Assembly (NCBI GenBank): GCA_019633425.1 | Contig: WSUB01000028.1 | Span: 124,001-188,000, forward strand | Direction: 5' to 3' | DNA length: 64,000 nucleotides | From: Tulasnella sp. 424 | Taxonomy: Eukaryota; Basidiomycota; Agaricomycetes; Cantharellales; Tulasnellaceae | Part shown: piece after piece, positions 20,798 to 31,511 of the stretch | How the letters are laid out: each line of letters begins with the position of its first letter | Position numbering within the stretch: the stretch's first letter is position 1 | The notes under the pieces: model-generated | Database searches by the model: none | Told to the model about the DNA's origin: nothing | Seen by the model: only the letters and a program-made list of their open reading frames with translations | Program-made: the position numbers and the translations under genes

Positions 20798-22396
20798 TCA
20801 CCCCCAGATTGGTACCCCTGCCTGCTCGTTCCAGGTTACCGCCAACATGCCGTCCAGCTCTTCCGAACCAACAAACTGAACACGTTCAATACCGCTGATT
20901 TCCCGGATTTTGTTGAGCGTAGCATAGTCGACGATAGGTCGAGGCGTATTTCGCCAAGTGAAAGCTCCGCGCGTAATGCTGATGGTTAAAGGGGGCCGTT
21001 CTTCGGTTTCCAGGGAGAGATAATTAACCCTTGACTGCACCATGTCGAGTAGATCCTGATCGTTCCATTTTGTACTTGTCAGCCAAACCTCTCGGAGGCA
21101 TGGCAGCGGCACCAGGGCACCTGCAGTGAGAGGCTTGCTGATGAACTGCAAGATTCGGAGGATTTCGTGCTTGTTTCGAAGTTCCTCGACGACCACTTTC
21201 GTGACACATCGCATGGGCGCAATGCTCTCCAAAACTATGTCGGTAGTGTCGGCATCAAGGCTAAAACCGATGCTGAGACCAGCATCACTGTGTAGAATCT
21301 GTTCGGCCCATCGGATGCAGGAGATCGGAGAAAAACAGAATATTACCACATAGAAATCGTGGCCGTCGACACCACCTCCAGGGATGTACCAATGAAATCC
21401 CGACGAGCTGAAGATAACTTCAGATGATCCATTGCGAGCGTGTATGGCTTGGAGCATCCCTCGAAAGTGGTGCAAGGCTTCGTCCAGGAACCTGGGGACT
21501 AGGTGGTCGCTGTCTGGAACTACATCCACTTCGAAGTCAATGCAAGACGGTGCTCGAATTTGGCGTAGAATGTGTTCGGTTACGTCACAATCGTAGATAC
21601 TGATGGATCGGAGGTGGTGGAGCGTGATAACGGAGGACGACTGCGCGCTGTCGTGAGTTGCGCGGACCCTATAGAGCCGGAGACGTTCCAACTGCGGACT
21701 TGCACGAAGGAAATCGAGAATGGTACTTAGGTTCAGGCCGTCCTGACCGACCCTTGTCAAGTCCAAGACCTTTAATTGCGTAAAGAGGCCCGCTCTCCAT
21801 CGAACTGAGACTCCCGACACTTCGATGTACCGAAGACTTGCCGTACAGCCACCAAGCAGCTCCAAGGGTTCCTCGGTTGATTGTCCGTGAAATGTGTCGC
21901 TTAAAGTGATATTTTGTATGAGAGGCGTCGGGGTTCCGGGATATTCTGACAAGGCGGGTCCGCTGTACGACAACCACCGGTGGAATGCCTTGACCGCTGT
22001 GCTCAGGAAGTCCTCGGGCGAAGGGTGTTTATCCTTGCTCCCATCCCTTGGACGTTTGTACACGATGGCCAAAGGGTGACTGCCTGATCGTAGAAGCGCT
22101 ATATCGTTGACATGAGGTGGGAGAGTGGACAGGAGGAGCGCCCAGAATGAGGGTGTTCTTTCGACCACCTCTTGCCACTGCTTCGATACTCCTCGCAGCG
22201 TATAGAGCATCGGCATGTAGGAATGTACTCCATATCCTAAGGGCCATTGACTAAGGTCGGACAAGGGGAGTGCAAGATGGAGTATTGAGACGAGCAGTTC
22301 GGTGGGGAGCTGAGAGATTGGGGGAAGGGGAATTTCATGGCGTGGATTGGGAGTTCCATCCGAGGTAGCACCATATTGAGGGATGTCGGTCGGCAT
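20798..22396 (-). CDS. F-box-like protein, subfamily D, isolated copy (D0)
   Basis: 532 residues from the ATG at 22396, chosen because MPTDIPQYGATSDGTPN aligns with the start of the five tandem D genes; the frame stays open 21 codons further. F-box-like core SQLPTELLVSILHLALPLSDL, then LRGVSKQWQEVVERTPSFW and LPPHVNDIALLRSG. The leucine-rich middle has LRYIEVSGVSVRWRAG and LDFLRASPQLERL. It ends GMLAVTWNEQAGVPIWG. It is the only subfamily D member outside the 38-51 kb array and lies on the opposite strand, between B and C members, so it either seeded the array or moved out of it. An SCF receptor role is inferred. Confidence 0.88.
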   Translation of the reverse strand: MPTDIPQYGATSDGTPNPRHEIPLPPISQLPTELLVSILHLALPLSDLSQWPLGYGVHSYMPMLYTLRGVSKQWQEVVERTPSFWALLLSTLPPHVNDIALLRSGSHPLAIVYKRPRDGSKDKHPSPEDFLSTAVKAFHRWLSYSGPALSEYPGTPTPLIQNITLSDTFHGQSTEEPLELLGGCTASLRYIEVSGVSVRWRAGLFTQLKVLDLTRVGQDGLNLSTILDFLRASPQLERLRLYRVRATHDSAQSSSVITLHHLRSISIYDCDVTEHILRQIRAPSCIDFEVDVVPDSDHLVPRFLDEALHHFRGMLQAIHARNGSSEVIFSSSGFHWYIPGGGVDGHDFYVVIFCFSPISCIRWAEQILHSDAGLSIGFSLDADTTDIVLESIAPMRCVTKVVVEELRNKHEILRILQFISKPLTAGALVPLPCLREVWLTSTKWNDQDLLDMVQSRVNYLSLETEERPPLTISITRGAFTWRNTPRPIVDYATLNKIREISGIERVQFVGSEELDGMLAVTWNEQAGVPIWG

Positions 22397-22937
22397 TACA
22401 AGTCTTCCGATACAGATTGAGCTGAGAGAAAAGCCAAGAAGACCAATGGATCGACTCACTCTGTCGTTGACGTACGTAATCCTCTGTTTGAGGTTTTGGG
22501 CTAATGCACCACCGTCTCCTGACCGAGCTGTGGCAATGAGCTACTTGTGTTGATTTGCAAATTGTATGATTGACCAAGCTGGTATTCTTCGTGAGGAGTA
22601 CTACTTGTCCGTTTCATAGTTGACTGACGAGCTGTTTGTACTCATTTTGGTTCATGATATGTTGATCGACGCTGGATCGCCTTGTGTCAAATAGCTTGAA
22701 TGCATAATTTCGCGGCCACTCCCTCGTTAACCCAGCACAGGAAAAGGAAAACGACTCGAGAGAAATCATAACGCCAGAGCGAAAAGAGTACTCCCAAGAC
22801 AAACATTGTGATTGCCGATTCAATACAGACTATCGTAAGTAACGGAAGTTTCGGAACCGGAAAATGGAAAGTTAAAGCGTCGATAGTCCGACGAAGGGTG
22901 GGAAGATGGTGCTCCTCCTCTACGCAACAATTTATAG
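22397..22937. other. Intergenic region
   Basis: No gene or repeat recognised. It lacks the TCAGTCCCAA block seen upstream of B genes. Confidence 0.35.
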
Positions 22938-24539
22938 TCAACGCCATACCGGTTTCGAAGTCTCCTCGTCCCAAGTTACTCCTAGCATTCCATCGAGCTC
23001 TGGTGGACCGACAAACGTGGCACTGCTAACGCCGTCGGTGTTCCGTATCTTAGTAAGCATTGCGTAGTCGAGAATGGGTCGGGCACTACCTGTCCAGGAC
23101 AATGCTCCGCGGGACATGGTAATTGATAGAAGGGGCCGTTCTGTGGTCTTCCAAGACAGCGCGTCAAACCTGGAGTGTATCATATCAATCAGGTCTTGAG
23201 CGTCCCACCCTACGGACGTCAATCGAAGCTCCCGAAGGTCTGGAAGCGACGGCAGCGAAGGTTCCATACTGCGTAGCTTGCCGAGGAATCGCAAGATCCG
23301 AAGAGTTTCCTCTCGACCCGCATTTCCTCCTATTAGTGCCTTCGTTACACATCGCATGGGCGCGAGTGTCTCCAATACGGCATCGCTCGCGTCCGCCCCA
23401 TGGCCAAAGTGAATACTGAGGCCAGAATCGCCGCGGAGAATTCGGTCGACCCAACTAATGCAGCTGGATGGAGCAGTACAGTCTATGGACAGGTAGAACC
23501 TGTGGCTATCCGCACTTGTTGCAAGGGTCTGCCATTGAAATCCGGATGAATCGAGTACGATTTCAGAGATTCCAACGTGTTCGTGTATGGCCCGAAGCGA
23601 CCCTCGGAAATGCTGAAAGTTTGCATCCAAAAATTCAGGGAGATTTGGTTCGTCTAGCTGAAATACGGTCACCCAGAACTGGATGCAGGATGGCGCCCGG
23701 ATATGACATAGAATGGCCTCGACGACGTTATTGTCGCACGCACAGACCATAATAGATCGAAGGAGATGGAGGGTAATGGCCGAGGGATAATGTAGGGTGC
23801 TACTGGTTGCTTCGACGTCCGTGAGCTCTAGGAGCTCTAAGTGTGGGCTTGCTTGAAGGAAATCGAGAAGATGACCGGTTGTCAAGCTATTCCTGCCCAC
23901 GCGCCTAAGCTTCAAGACGTTGAGGTGAGAAAAGAGTCCCATCTTCCACCGGATCGATACTTGGTATACATCGACATATCGAAGACTTGTTGAACACCCA
24001 TCGAGGAGTTCCAAAGGTTCGTCATCGTCAAACTTCCCCAGTAGAGTGACGTGGCGCAGAAGAGGTGCCGGTGTTCCGAGGTATCCTGTTACGACCGGTC
24101 CTCTGTACGCGCACCAACGAGGGTACGTATGCGCCACTGCCCTCAGGAAGTCTCCTGACGAAGGGTGTTCGTCCGCATTCCCAATCGCAATGGAGTACAC
24201 GACGGCCAAGGGCCCGTTGTTCGATCGTAGAATGATCGCGTCGTTGACGTGAGATGGCAGGCTGGAGAGGACAAACGTCCAGAATGATGGAGTTCCGTCG
24301 ATGATTTCATGCCATCGTTTCATGACTGGCCGCATATTGTAGAGCCTTCGCATGTAAGCGAGTAAGCGTGGCTCTACAGGCTTTGACGCCAGGTCAACTG
24401 GAGGGAGTACCGAATGAAGTACTTGGACGAGGAGTTCTGTGGGGAGCTGACAGATTGGTGGAGGAGGGGTGGCATTGCTGGCTGAAGCTGCACCGTATTG
24501 AGGGTAGCTTGTTCCCATTCCCGAGTCTGGCAGGTCCAT
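22938..24539 (-). CDS. F-box-like protein, subfamily C, intact (C1)
   Basis: 533 residues, one exon, ATG at 24539. Subfamily C has the F-box-like core CQLPTELLVQVLHSVLPP, then MRRLYNMRPVMKRWHEIIDGTPSFW and LPSHVNDAIILRSNNGPLA. The leucine-rich middle reads LRYVDVYQVSIRWKMG and HLLDFLQASPHLELL. The tail ends GMLGVTWDEETSKPVWR: the usual W-G pair became W-R by one base, with the stop in place. The promoter side carries a degenerate copy of the block seen in C3 and C4 (GAGACTGTCGCGATGTTTG near 24667). An SCF receptor role is inferred from architecture. Confidence 0.87.
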   Translation of the reverse strand: MDLPDSGMGTSYPQYGAASASNATPPPPICQLPTELLVQVLHSVLPPVDLASKPVEPRLLAYMRRLYNMRPVMKRWHEIIDGTPSFWTFVLSSLPSHVNDAIILRSNNGPLAVVYSIAIGNADEHPSSGDFLRAVAHTYPRWCAYRGPVVTGYLGTPAPLLRHVTLLGKFDDDEPLELLDGCSTSLRYVDVYQVSIRWKMGLFSHLNVLKLRRVGRNSLTTGHLLDFLQASPHLELLELTDVEATSSTLHYPSAITLHLLRSIMVCACDNNVVEAILCHIRAPSCIQFWVTVFQLDEPNLPEFLDANFQHFRGSLRAIHEHVGISEIVLDSSGFQWQTLATSADSHRFYLSIDCTAPSSCISWVDRILRGDSGLSIHFGHGADASDAVLETLAPMRCVTKALIGGNAGREETLRILRFLGKLRSMEPSLPSLPDLRELRLTSVGWDAQDLIDMIHSRFDALSWKTTERPLLSITMSRGALSWTGSARPILDYAMLTKIRNTDGVSSATFVGPPELDGMLGVTWDEETSKPVWR

Positions 24540-25388
24540 GTTGAAACGTTCAATGGCTATCTTACAGCCAAGTCGAAGACTTTAGTGTGCCATATATGGT
24601 AGCGTCAGTCATCATCCAGATGCGGTGTGGCGTTTACTCACAAGCCTTCAAGTTGATGCGTTTTGGTTTCAGATGAGACTGTCGCGATGTTTGTCCATAG
24701 TTGTACTAGACTCGCCCCTGGCTCGCCCCTTTCGACCACTTGCTTTGAGAAGCCGAAATTCACGCCAGTTGCACCTTTTACGACGCATCGAGCTCGAAGG
24801 TTTAGGTATATGTCTCAAGATAGTAGATTATCTGACGGAGTCGATTGGTGCAGAGAAGACCGAAGAGCTATTTGTCCTTGCTTGAACGCCTGATCACGGA
24901 CTTGTCTGGAAACAACTTTCGCAGCCTTACACCAACCTGCCCCCCTACTTACTTGCCACAACCAGTTGTAGACAGGCGTCGTATCTGTACATGTCGTTCA
25001 AGACTCCGTTTGAGATATCCCATTTCGCGGTTGTCGAAAAAAAGAGTGAAAGAGGGGGGAATAACAATGCGACAGCAAGCATAATTATTCTTCAGGCAAA
25101 CATCGTGAATGCGTATCTAAGACTACAGTTGGACTCTCAATAACGCATAGGTTCGGCAGGCGAATTTTCTATGCATTATAGCGGGTTTATGCGTGACGAG
25201 GTAGTTTTCGTTCTATCTATAATTTAGTGAACCGAAATGCCATGCATTACGAGGGACCAAGCATTGCTGAAGTATGCATATTGGGGGCCCAGCTGTAACT
25301 AGCGTGAATAATAGAAAGGAGGAATTAAATGGACAACAGCACAACTAAGAGAGGGAAAATCAACTTTTCCCCGTATTGACCTTCATCG
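24540..25388. other. Intergenic region
   Basis: No gene. It holds the degenerate upstream block of C1 near 24660-24710. The segment 25080-25380 is AT-richer and shares wording (for example CGTGAATGCGTATCTAAGACTA) with 29750-29780, showing that the C units duplicated with their 3' flanks. Confidence 0.4.
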
Positions 25389-26957
25389 TCAGAACCATAC
25401 CGGCTTTGAAACCCCCTCATCCCAGGTTAACCCTCGCATTCCTTCGAGATCTCCGAGATCGGAAAACCGGACAGTTTCTACGCCATTGGTGTTCCGGATC
25501 TTGCGAAGCACGGCGTAGTCGAGAATAGGTTGAGCGCCAGCTACCCAGGAAAATGCTTCGCGTGACACGGCGATCGATAGAAGAGGCCGTTCCATGGTAC
25601 TCCAAGAGAAAGTATCGAACCTCGAGTTCACCATATCGAGCAGGTCTTGAGCGTCCCACCCTGTGGCTGCCAATCGAAGCTCCCGAAGGCAGGGAAGCGA
25701 CGGCAGTGATGGTTTAGTCCTGAGGGGCTGGCCGAAGAATCGCAAGATTCGAAGAGTGTCCTCTCTCCCCTCAGTCTCGCCGATGGTTACATTTGTCACG
25801 CATCGCATAGGCGCGATGGTCTCCAATACGGCCCCGCTTAGGTTTGCCATGTAGCGCAGGTCGATACTGAGACCAGAATCGTTTTGGAGAATCCGTTCGA
25901 CCCAACTGAGGGATACGATTGGACTCGGATTAGGACCGGCGATGGACACGCAAAACTCGTGATCATCCGCATGTCTAGCAGGCGTGCGCCACTGAAACCC
26001 AAATACTCCGGGTAGGATTTCAGAAAACCCAACATGCCGGTGTATGGCACGAAGCGACCCATGGAAAGGCTGCAAGGTTTCGTCCAAAAATTTCGGGAGA
26101 TCGGGCTCGTCTATGTGCATGCAAATTACGAACGTTGAGAGGTTGAAGCAGGATGGGGCTCGGATCTGATGGAGAATGGTCTCCACTAGGTGATTTGCGC
26201 AGAAAGAGAGCCTAATTGATCGGAGACGAGGGAGCGTGATAACGGGGGAATAGGTTGTGTCGATGGTCGTGGCGCAGACTCCCTCGAGCTCGAGATGCTC
26301 TAAGCAGGGGCTTGCCTGAAGGAAATCGAGGAGATGACCGGTCGTCAAGCCATTCTGGCCCACGAGCCTAAGCTTCAAGGTGTCCAGCTGGGTAAAGAGT
26401 CCCATCTTCCACTGGATTGGAACTTGGAATAAATCGACGTGTCGAAGACTTGTGAGATGTCCGCCGAGTAGTTCCCAAGGTTCGACATCGTCAAACCTTC
26501 CCGCTAGGCTGATGTGCCGGAGGCGAGGCGCCGGTGTTTTGAGGTACTCTCGTACAACGGGTCCATGGTAGGCGGACCAACGAGTATATGTCTGCGCTAC
26601 CCCTCGCAAGAAGCTTTCGGGCGAAGTGTGTTCGCCTCCGTTCCCAGACGTGGTGGAGTACACGATGGCCAAAGGGCAGTTTTTTGATCGGAGAATGGTC
26701 GTGTCGTTGACGTGAGATGGTAGGGTGGAGAGAACAAAAGCCCAGAATGTAGGAGTTCCGTCGATGATGTCATGCCATCGTTTCATAACGAGCCGTAGAC
26801 GGTAGAGCGTTCGCATGTAGGAGTGTAAGTGAATCTCCACGGGCTCCGACACCAATACAATTGGAGGGAGCACCAAATGAAGTACTTCGGCGAGGAGCTC
26901 TGTGGGGAGCTGAGAAATTGCTGGAAGTGGGTTGGCATGGGGGTTGTCCGTCTCCAT
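25389..26957 (-). CDS. F-box-like protein, subfamily C, intact (C2)
   Basis: 522 residues, ATG at 26957 (METDNPHANPLPAI). F-box-like core SQLPTELLAEVLHLVLPP, then LRLVMKRWHDIIDGTPTFW and LPSHVNDTTILRSKNCPLA. The leucine-rich middle has LRHVDLFQVPIQWKMG and LLDFLQASPCLEHLEL. It ends GMRGLTWDEGVSKPVWF. Start-to-start spacing with C1 and C3 is about 2.42 kb. An SCF receptor role is inferred; the substrate-binding middle differs from C1 enough that the target may differ. Confidence 0.87.
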   Translation of the reverse strand: METDNPHANPLPAISQLPTELLAEVLHLVLPPIVLVSEPVEIHLHSYMRTLYRLRLVMKRWHDIIDGTPTFWAFVLSTLPSHVNDTTILRSKNCPLAIVYSTTSGNGGEHTSPESFLRGVAQTYTRWSAYHGPVVREYLKTPAPRLRHISLAGRFDDVEPWELLGGHLTSLRHVDLFQVPIQWKMGLFTQLDTLKLRLVGQNGLTTGHLLDFLQASPCLEHLELEGVCATTIDTTYSPVITLPRLRSIRLSFCANHLVETILHQIRAPSCFNLSTFVICMHIDEPDLPKFLDETLQPFHGSLRAIHRHVGFSEILPGVFGFQWRTPARHADDHEFCVSIAGPNPSPIVSLSWVERILQNDSGLSIDLRYMANLSGAVLETIAPMRCVTNVTIGETEGREDTLRILRFFGQPLRTKPSLPSLPCLRELRLAATGWDAQDLLDMVNSRFDTFSWSTMERPLLSIAVSREAFSWVAGAQPILDYAVLRKIRNTNGVETVRFSDLGDLEGMRGLTWDEGVSKPVWF

Positions 26958-27857
26958 CTCCAGTCGGGTAGGCCAGGTTAAAATGTAGAGTGACTGCCTA
27001 GAGTCGAGTTGAGCAGTTCAATGTCTCACAAGATAGCGTTAGTCTTCATCAGGTGCGGCATGGTGTTCACTCACAAGATGCTCTATCAGGCCCAAGTTCT
27101 TCAAGATTGTTGATGCGTTCAAGAGGAGACTGGTGAGTTGTTTGTTCTTGGTTGTATTCCCTTGCACTCTAAGCCAAAATACCTGACACGTGTACGCACG
27201 AAGTTCACGGATGTAAGTCCCTTAGCTCCGGCGCGATGTGAGGAGCTTACTCACAAGTCCCGTTGATGCGTTTTGGATGTTTTGGAGGAGACTGACGAGT
27301 TGTTTGTCCTTGGTTGTATTCGGATTAATGGTCCCTGGCTTAACACCTTGCTCGGACAAACTGAAATTCCTGCAACTTGCTACTGCGCCTTTTACCAAAC
27401 GTTGAACATGGGGCTCGAAGGCAGTAGTGAAGGCTCCAATATATCAGGTTCTCTGATTAAGCTCGACCGTTGTGGAGGAGACCGATCAGCCGTTTGCCCT
27501 CGCTTGGATGCCTGACAGATTTGTCTTAGATAATTTTCGGACTTTGACCTGCTATGATTGACTATGGATTTATGTCGGGAAGGGTGACCGAAAATACTCT
27601 TCGAGAGATCCACTTCCGCTGTCGCGGTCGTTGTTTGGCCCCATCACCGCAGAAAACGAGAAAGACTCGGAGGAGAAAAATACCTACAACGCGGCACAGC
27701 GAAAAATATCGTTCTCCGGACAAAGATAGTGATTACGGATCTAGGGTGTACTAGCACAAGTAATCGAAAGGAGGAAAAAATAGGGGTTAAAGAGAAAGCA
27801 GCGCAATAAAAAGATGAAGGATTTTGGTTTTCTCTGTACCATTGAAGCTACTGATCG
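26958..27857. repeat. Intergenic region with repeated upstream blocks and a hAT-like fragment
   Basis: No gene. Two copies of the C-type upstream block (GATGCGTT, then GGAGACTG, then GAGTTGTTTGT, then CTTGGTTGTATTC) lie at 27112-27159 and 27264-27320, with a third, weaker one near 27468-27510. Between the first two lies 27203-27236, which matches the end of the element at 29538-29627. The pattern suggests local duplication of promoter DNA around a transposon remnant. Confidence 0.5.
27203..27236. mobile_element. Fragment of an inverted-repeat element (one end only)
   Basis: TTCACGGATGTAAG, then CCCTTAGCTCCGGCGCGA, matches the reverse complement of the right end of the element at 29538-29627 with one or two differences. 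Only one terminal repeat is present. Confidence 0.5.
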
Positions 27858-29391
27858 TCAACCCCGTACCGCCTTCGAAGCTCCTTCATCCCAGGTTACT
27901 CCTAGCATTCCACAGGAGTCTCCTAAATCAAGAAACCGGACACTCGTGACACCGTTGGTGTTCCGAAGTTTGGTAAGCATGGTATACTCGAGGATTGGTC
28001 GGGGGCGCATTGGCCATGGACATGCTCCCGGCGCCATGGTGATTGATAGGAGAGACCACTCCATGTCCCCGGGGAGCTTATCGAACCTTGAGTGCACCAT
28101 ATCAATCAGGTCTTGACCGTCCCACCCTACGGACGTCAATCGAAGCTCTCGAAGTGAGGGTAGAGATGGTTGTGTACTGCGTCGCTCGCCGAGGAGCTGG
28201 AAGAGTCGAAGTGTTTCCTCTCTACCCGCACTTCCTCCTATTTGCAACCTCGTCACACATCGCATGGGCAGTATGGTCTCCAATACAGCGTCGCTAGTGT
28301 CTGCCCCTTCGCTAAAACGAATCCTGAGACCAGAATCGTTGTGAAGAATCCGTTCGACCCAGCGAATGCAGGTTATTTGACTTGCTACGTCTGCGTCTAT
28401 AGCCAAGTCGAATTGGTGACCATCCCAACCTCCTGCACGGCTGGCCCATTGAAACCCGGATCGGCCAAGGTGGATTTCGGAAAACCCAGCACGCTGGTGT
28501 ATAGCGTAAAATGTCCCTTGGAAATTCTGAAAGGTTTGGTTCAAGGGGTTAGGGACATACGGCCCGTACATGTCACTTATCTCCGCCCGGAACTTGATGC
28601 AGGATGGGGTCCGGATGTGACAGACAATGGCCTCGACTATATTATTGCCGCAGCCAACGAATGTAATCCGTCGAAGACGAGGGAGGGTAATTGCTGAAGG
28701 GTATTCTAGGTTACTGGTGGCTGCGCCGACGAGTTCTAGCGCAAGATCCTCTAAGCATGGGCTCGCGTGAAGGTAATCGAGAAGATGACGGGTTGTCAAG
28801 CCATCTCGGCCCACGCGCCTATGCTTTAAGACATTTAATTGAGTAGAGAGTCCCAGCTTCCACCGAATTCGAACGTCGGATAGCATGACATATCGAAGAC
28901 AACTGGAATATCCACCGAGTAGTTTCAAAGGTTGATCGCCCAACATTCCGTGTAGACTGACGTGGCAGAGAAGGGGCGCCGGCTTTTTGAGGTACCCTGG
29001 TACGACGAGTCCTCTGTACGCGGACCAGCGAGGGTATGTATGCGCTATTCTTCGCAAGAAGTCCCTGTCTCCAAACGTGCCAGTGACGGTGGAGTACACG
29101 ATGGCCAAGGGGCCGTTGTTCGATCGGAGAATAATTGCGTCGTTGACGTGATGCGGAAGAGTGGAGAGGACAAAATGTCCAGAATGTGGGAGTTCCGTCG
29201 ATGATTTCTTGCCATCGTTTCCCGACGAGCCGCAGAGTGTGGAGGACTCGCATGTAGGAGTGTAGGCGAACTTCCACGAGATCTGACATCAAGTCAGTTG
29301 GAGGGAGCGCCCAATCAAGTACTTGTATAAGAAATTCTGTGGGGAGCTGAGGGGTTGTGGGAGGAGGTGTGTCGTGGCTGTGGGTCTCCAT
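27858..29391 (-). pseudogene. F-box-like protein, subfamily C, single-base frameshift (C3)
   Basis: The ATG at 29391 opens METHSHDTPPP and the F-box-like core PQLPTEFLIQVLDWALPP, then LRLVGKRWQEIIDGTPTFWTF. Right after WTF a run of four T (near 29171) replaces the three expected, and the frame leaves the family sequence. The next frame carries on at LPHHVNDAIILRSNNGPLA and stays open to 27858, ending GMLGVTWDEGASKAVRG. There is one lesion in about 1.5 kb, so it is either a young pseudogene or a sequencing error in a short homopolymer. As read, the product is a 190-residue F-box protein without the leucine-rich part. Confidence 0.78.
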
Positions 29392-30024
29392 CGTCGGTCT
29401 GGCAGGTTCAGGTTGATACGCAGAGTGATCCCCTTCGGATTGGGTTCATCAAGGCAGTGTAATCTATGATAACTTCAGTCAGCATTCGTATATGGTGCTG
29501 GGTACACTCACCCACGTCCGTTGATGCAGTAGGTTCCATAGGTTCACGCGTAAGCCCTTGCTCCGGAGGCGGAGCATTAGCGGAGGAGCTCGCGCCGGAG
29601 CTAAGGGGCTTACATCCGTGAGCCTATAGGTTCCAGTTGGGACTGATGGAGTGTTTGGCCTTGGTTGTTACCATATCGACTCGGGGCTCGACCCACGACA
29701 TTTTAGATGGGAAAACAACAATGTGAGAGCAAGCATAACTATGAGACAAATATTGTGAGCGCGTATCTAAGACTATAGTCGGACCACAAATTAGATATGC
29801 GTTTGGCGGACAGATTGTGGGGACAAGGGAGGAATTTTCGTGCAAAACAACCATAGATTTGGTGGACTGAATGCTAGGCATTATAGGGAGTCATGCATTG
29901 CAAGAGGTATGTATATTAACGATACAACTGTAGCTAGCAGGAGTAATCGAGAGGAGGGATTAAAAAGATAACGGCTCAACGAAGAGAGGAAAAATAAACT
30001 TTTGTCCGATACGAGCTTTCATCG
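29392..30024. other. Intergenic region holding an inverted-repeat element and upstream block of C3
   Basis: No gene. It contains the 90 bp element at 29538-29627 and, directly beside it, the shared block CCAGTTGGGACTGA (29633-29646). The rest (29650-30000) is similar to the flank at 25080-25380. Confidence 0.45.
29538..29627. mobile_element. MITE, 90 bp, with 7 bp target-site duplication
   Basis: The ends read ATAGGTTCACG and, reverse-complemented, ATAGGCTCACG, followed in both by GTAAGCCC and GCTCCGG. The element is flanked by AGGTTCC at 29531-29537 and again at 29628-29634. The duplicated flank splits the GGTTCCAGTTGGGACT block found intact upstream of C4. A 7-8 bp duplication suggests a hAT-type mobiliser (inference). 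It is non-coding and could form a long hairpin. Confidence 0.72.
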
Positions 30025-31511
30025 TTAACCCCATACCGGCTTCAAAGTCTCCTCGTCCCAGGTTATCCCGATCATTCCTTTGACATCTCCCAAATCGGAG
30101 AACCGGACACTTTCGATGCCGTTGCTGTTCCGAATCTTGCTAAGCACGGCGTAATCGAGAATAGGTGGAGCGTAAGCTATCCAGGAAAGCGCTTCGCGCG
30201 AAATGGCGATTGATAGCAGAGACCGTTCCATGGTATCCCAAGAGAGCGTGCCGAACCTCGAGTGCACCATTTCCATCAGGTCATGAGCGTCCCACTCTAC
30301 AGATCTCAATTCGACCTCCCGAAGGCCTGGAAGTGACGGCAGCAATGGTTGTGTACTGCAACCCTCGCCAAGGAACTGCAAGATCCGACGTGTCTCCTCT
30401 CTATACGTAGCTCCTCCTACTTTTACCTTCGTCATACATCGCATGGGCGCGATAGTCTCCAATAAAGCCTCGCTAATGTCCACCAGGTGGTCAAAGTGAA
30501 AACTGAGACCAGAATCGCCATCCAGAGTCCATCCGACGAATGGAATGCAGTTGGCTGGAGTAGCACCTTCTATTGACAGGCAGAACCTGTGGTCCTCCAC
30601 CCTTCCTGCAGCGGTCTCCCAACGAACTGCTTCACCCCCCACCGCGATCTCAGAACCTCCAACGTGCTCGTGTATGGCGCGAAGTGGCCCTCGGAAATGC
30701 TGCAAGGTGTCTTCCAAGAAATTAGGGAGATTGCGTTCGTATACCTCCAGGGATATGTCGAACTCGATGCAGGATGGGGCCCGGATGTGCGATAGAACGG
30801 CCTTGGCTAGATCATAATCGCAGGTCCCGACCTCAATCGATCGGAGGTGGGAGAGAGTAATCGCTGAAGAATATGCTTTGTTGCTGATAGCTGCCTCGAC
30901 GCCTGTAAGCTCTAGGACCTCTAAGCGTGGGCTAGCGTGAAGGAAGTCGAGAAGATGACCGGTTGTCAAGCCGTTCGGACCTACGGCTGTAAGCTTCAAG
31001 ACGTGTAAGTGAGTAAAGAGTCCCATCTTCCACGGAATTGAAAGGTGGGATAGTTCGACGTGTCGAAGACTTGTCGAATATCCACCGAGTAGGTCCAAAG
31101 GTTTGGAACCGCCCATTGATCCATATAAAGTGACGTGTTGGAGGAGAGGTGCTGGCGTTTCGAGGTATTCTCGTATAATCGGTCCGCTGTACGCGGACCA
31201 GCGGTTGCGTGTATGCTCTATACCTCGCAGGAACTTCGCCGGTGAAATGGGTCCGGTTCGCTTCCAGGGCGCGGTGGGGTACACGATGGCCATGTCCAGA
31301 ATGTGGGAGTTCCGTCGATGATGTCTTGCCATCGTTTCCCGACGAGCCGCAGAGTATAGAGGATTCGCATGTAGGAGTGGAGACGAACACCCATGCGGTC
31401 CGAAGCCAAGTCAGCTGAAGGGAGTGCCCAATCAAGTGCTTGTATGAGAAGCTCTGTGGGGAGCTGAGAGATTGCGGGAAGAGCGGTGTCAGGGTGGCTG
31501 TGGGTCTCCAT
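30025..31511 (-). pseudogene. F-box-like protein, subfamily C, internal deletion (C4)
   Basis: From the ATG at 31511 the F-box-like core SQLPTELLIQALDWALPS, then LRLVGKRWQDIIDGTPTFWT is intact. The DNA then jumps from TTCTGGACA straight to TGGCCATCGTGTAC; compared with C3, about 67 bp that encode LSTLPxHVNDAIILRSNNGP are missing. The deletion is out of frame and gives a 97-residue F-box-only product. The downstream frame is open to 30025 (ending GMIGITWDEETLKPVWG) and could start at an out-of-register ATG at 31332, giving 435 residues without an F-box. Either half might be expressed, but the full-length protein cannot be. Confidence 0.8.

Noticed and set aside
22397..22459. N-terminal extension of D0 to an upstream ATG
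   Set aside because: The 21 extra residues have no counterpart in other D proteins, whose starts align with 22396.
29750..29900. Possible tRNA or other structural RNA
   Set aside because: No acceptor-stem or anticodon arrangement could be traced; the similarity to 25080-25380 is duplicated flank.
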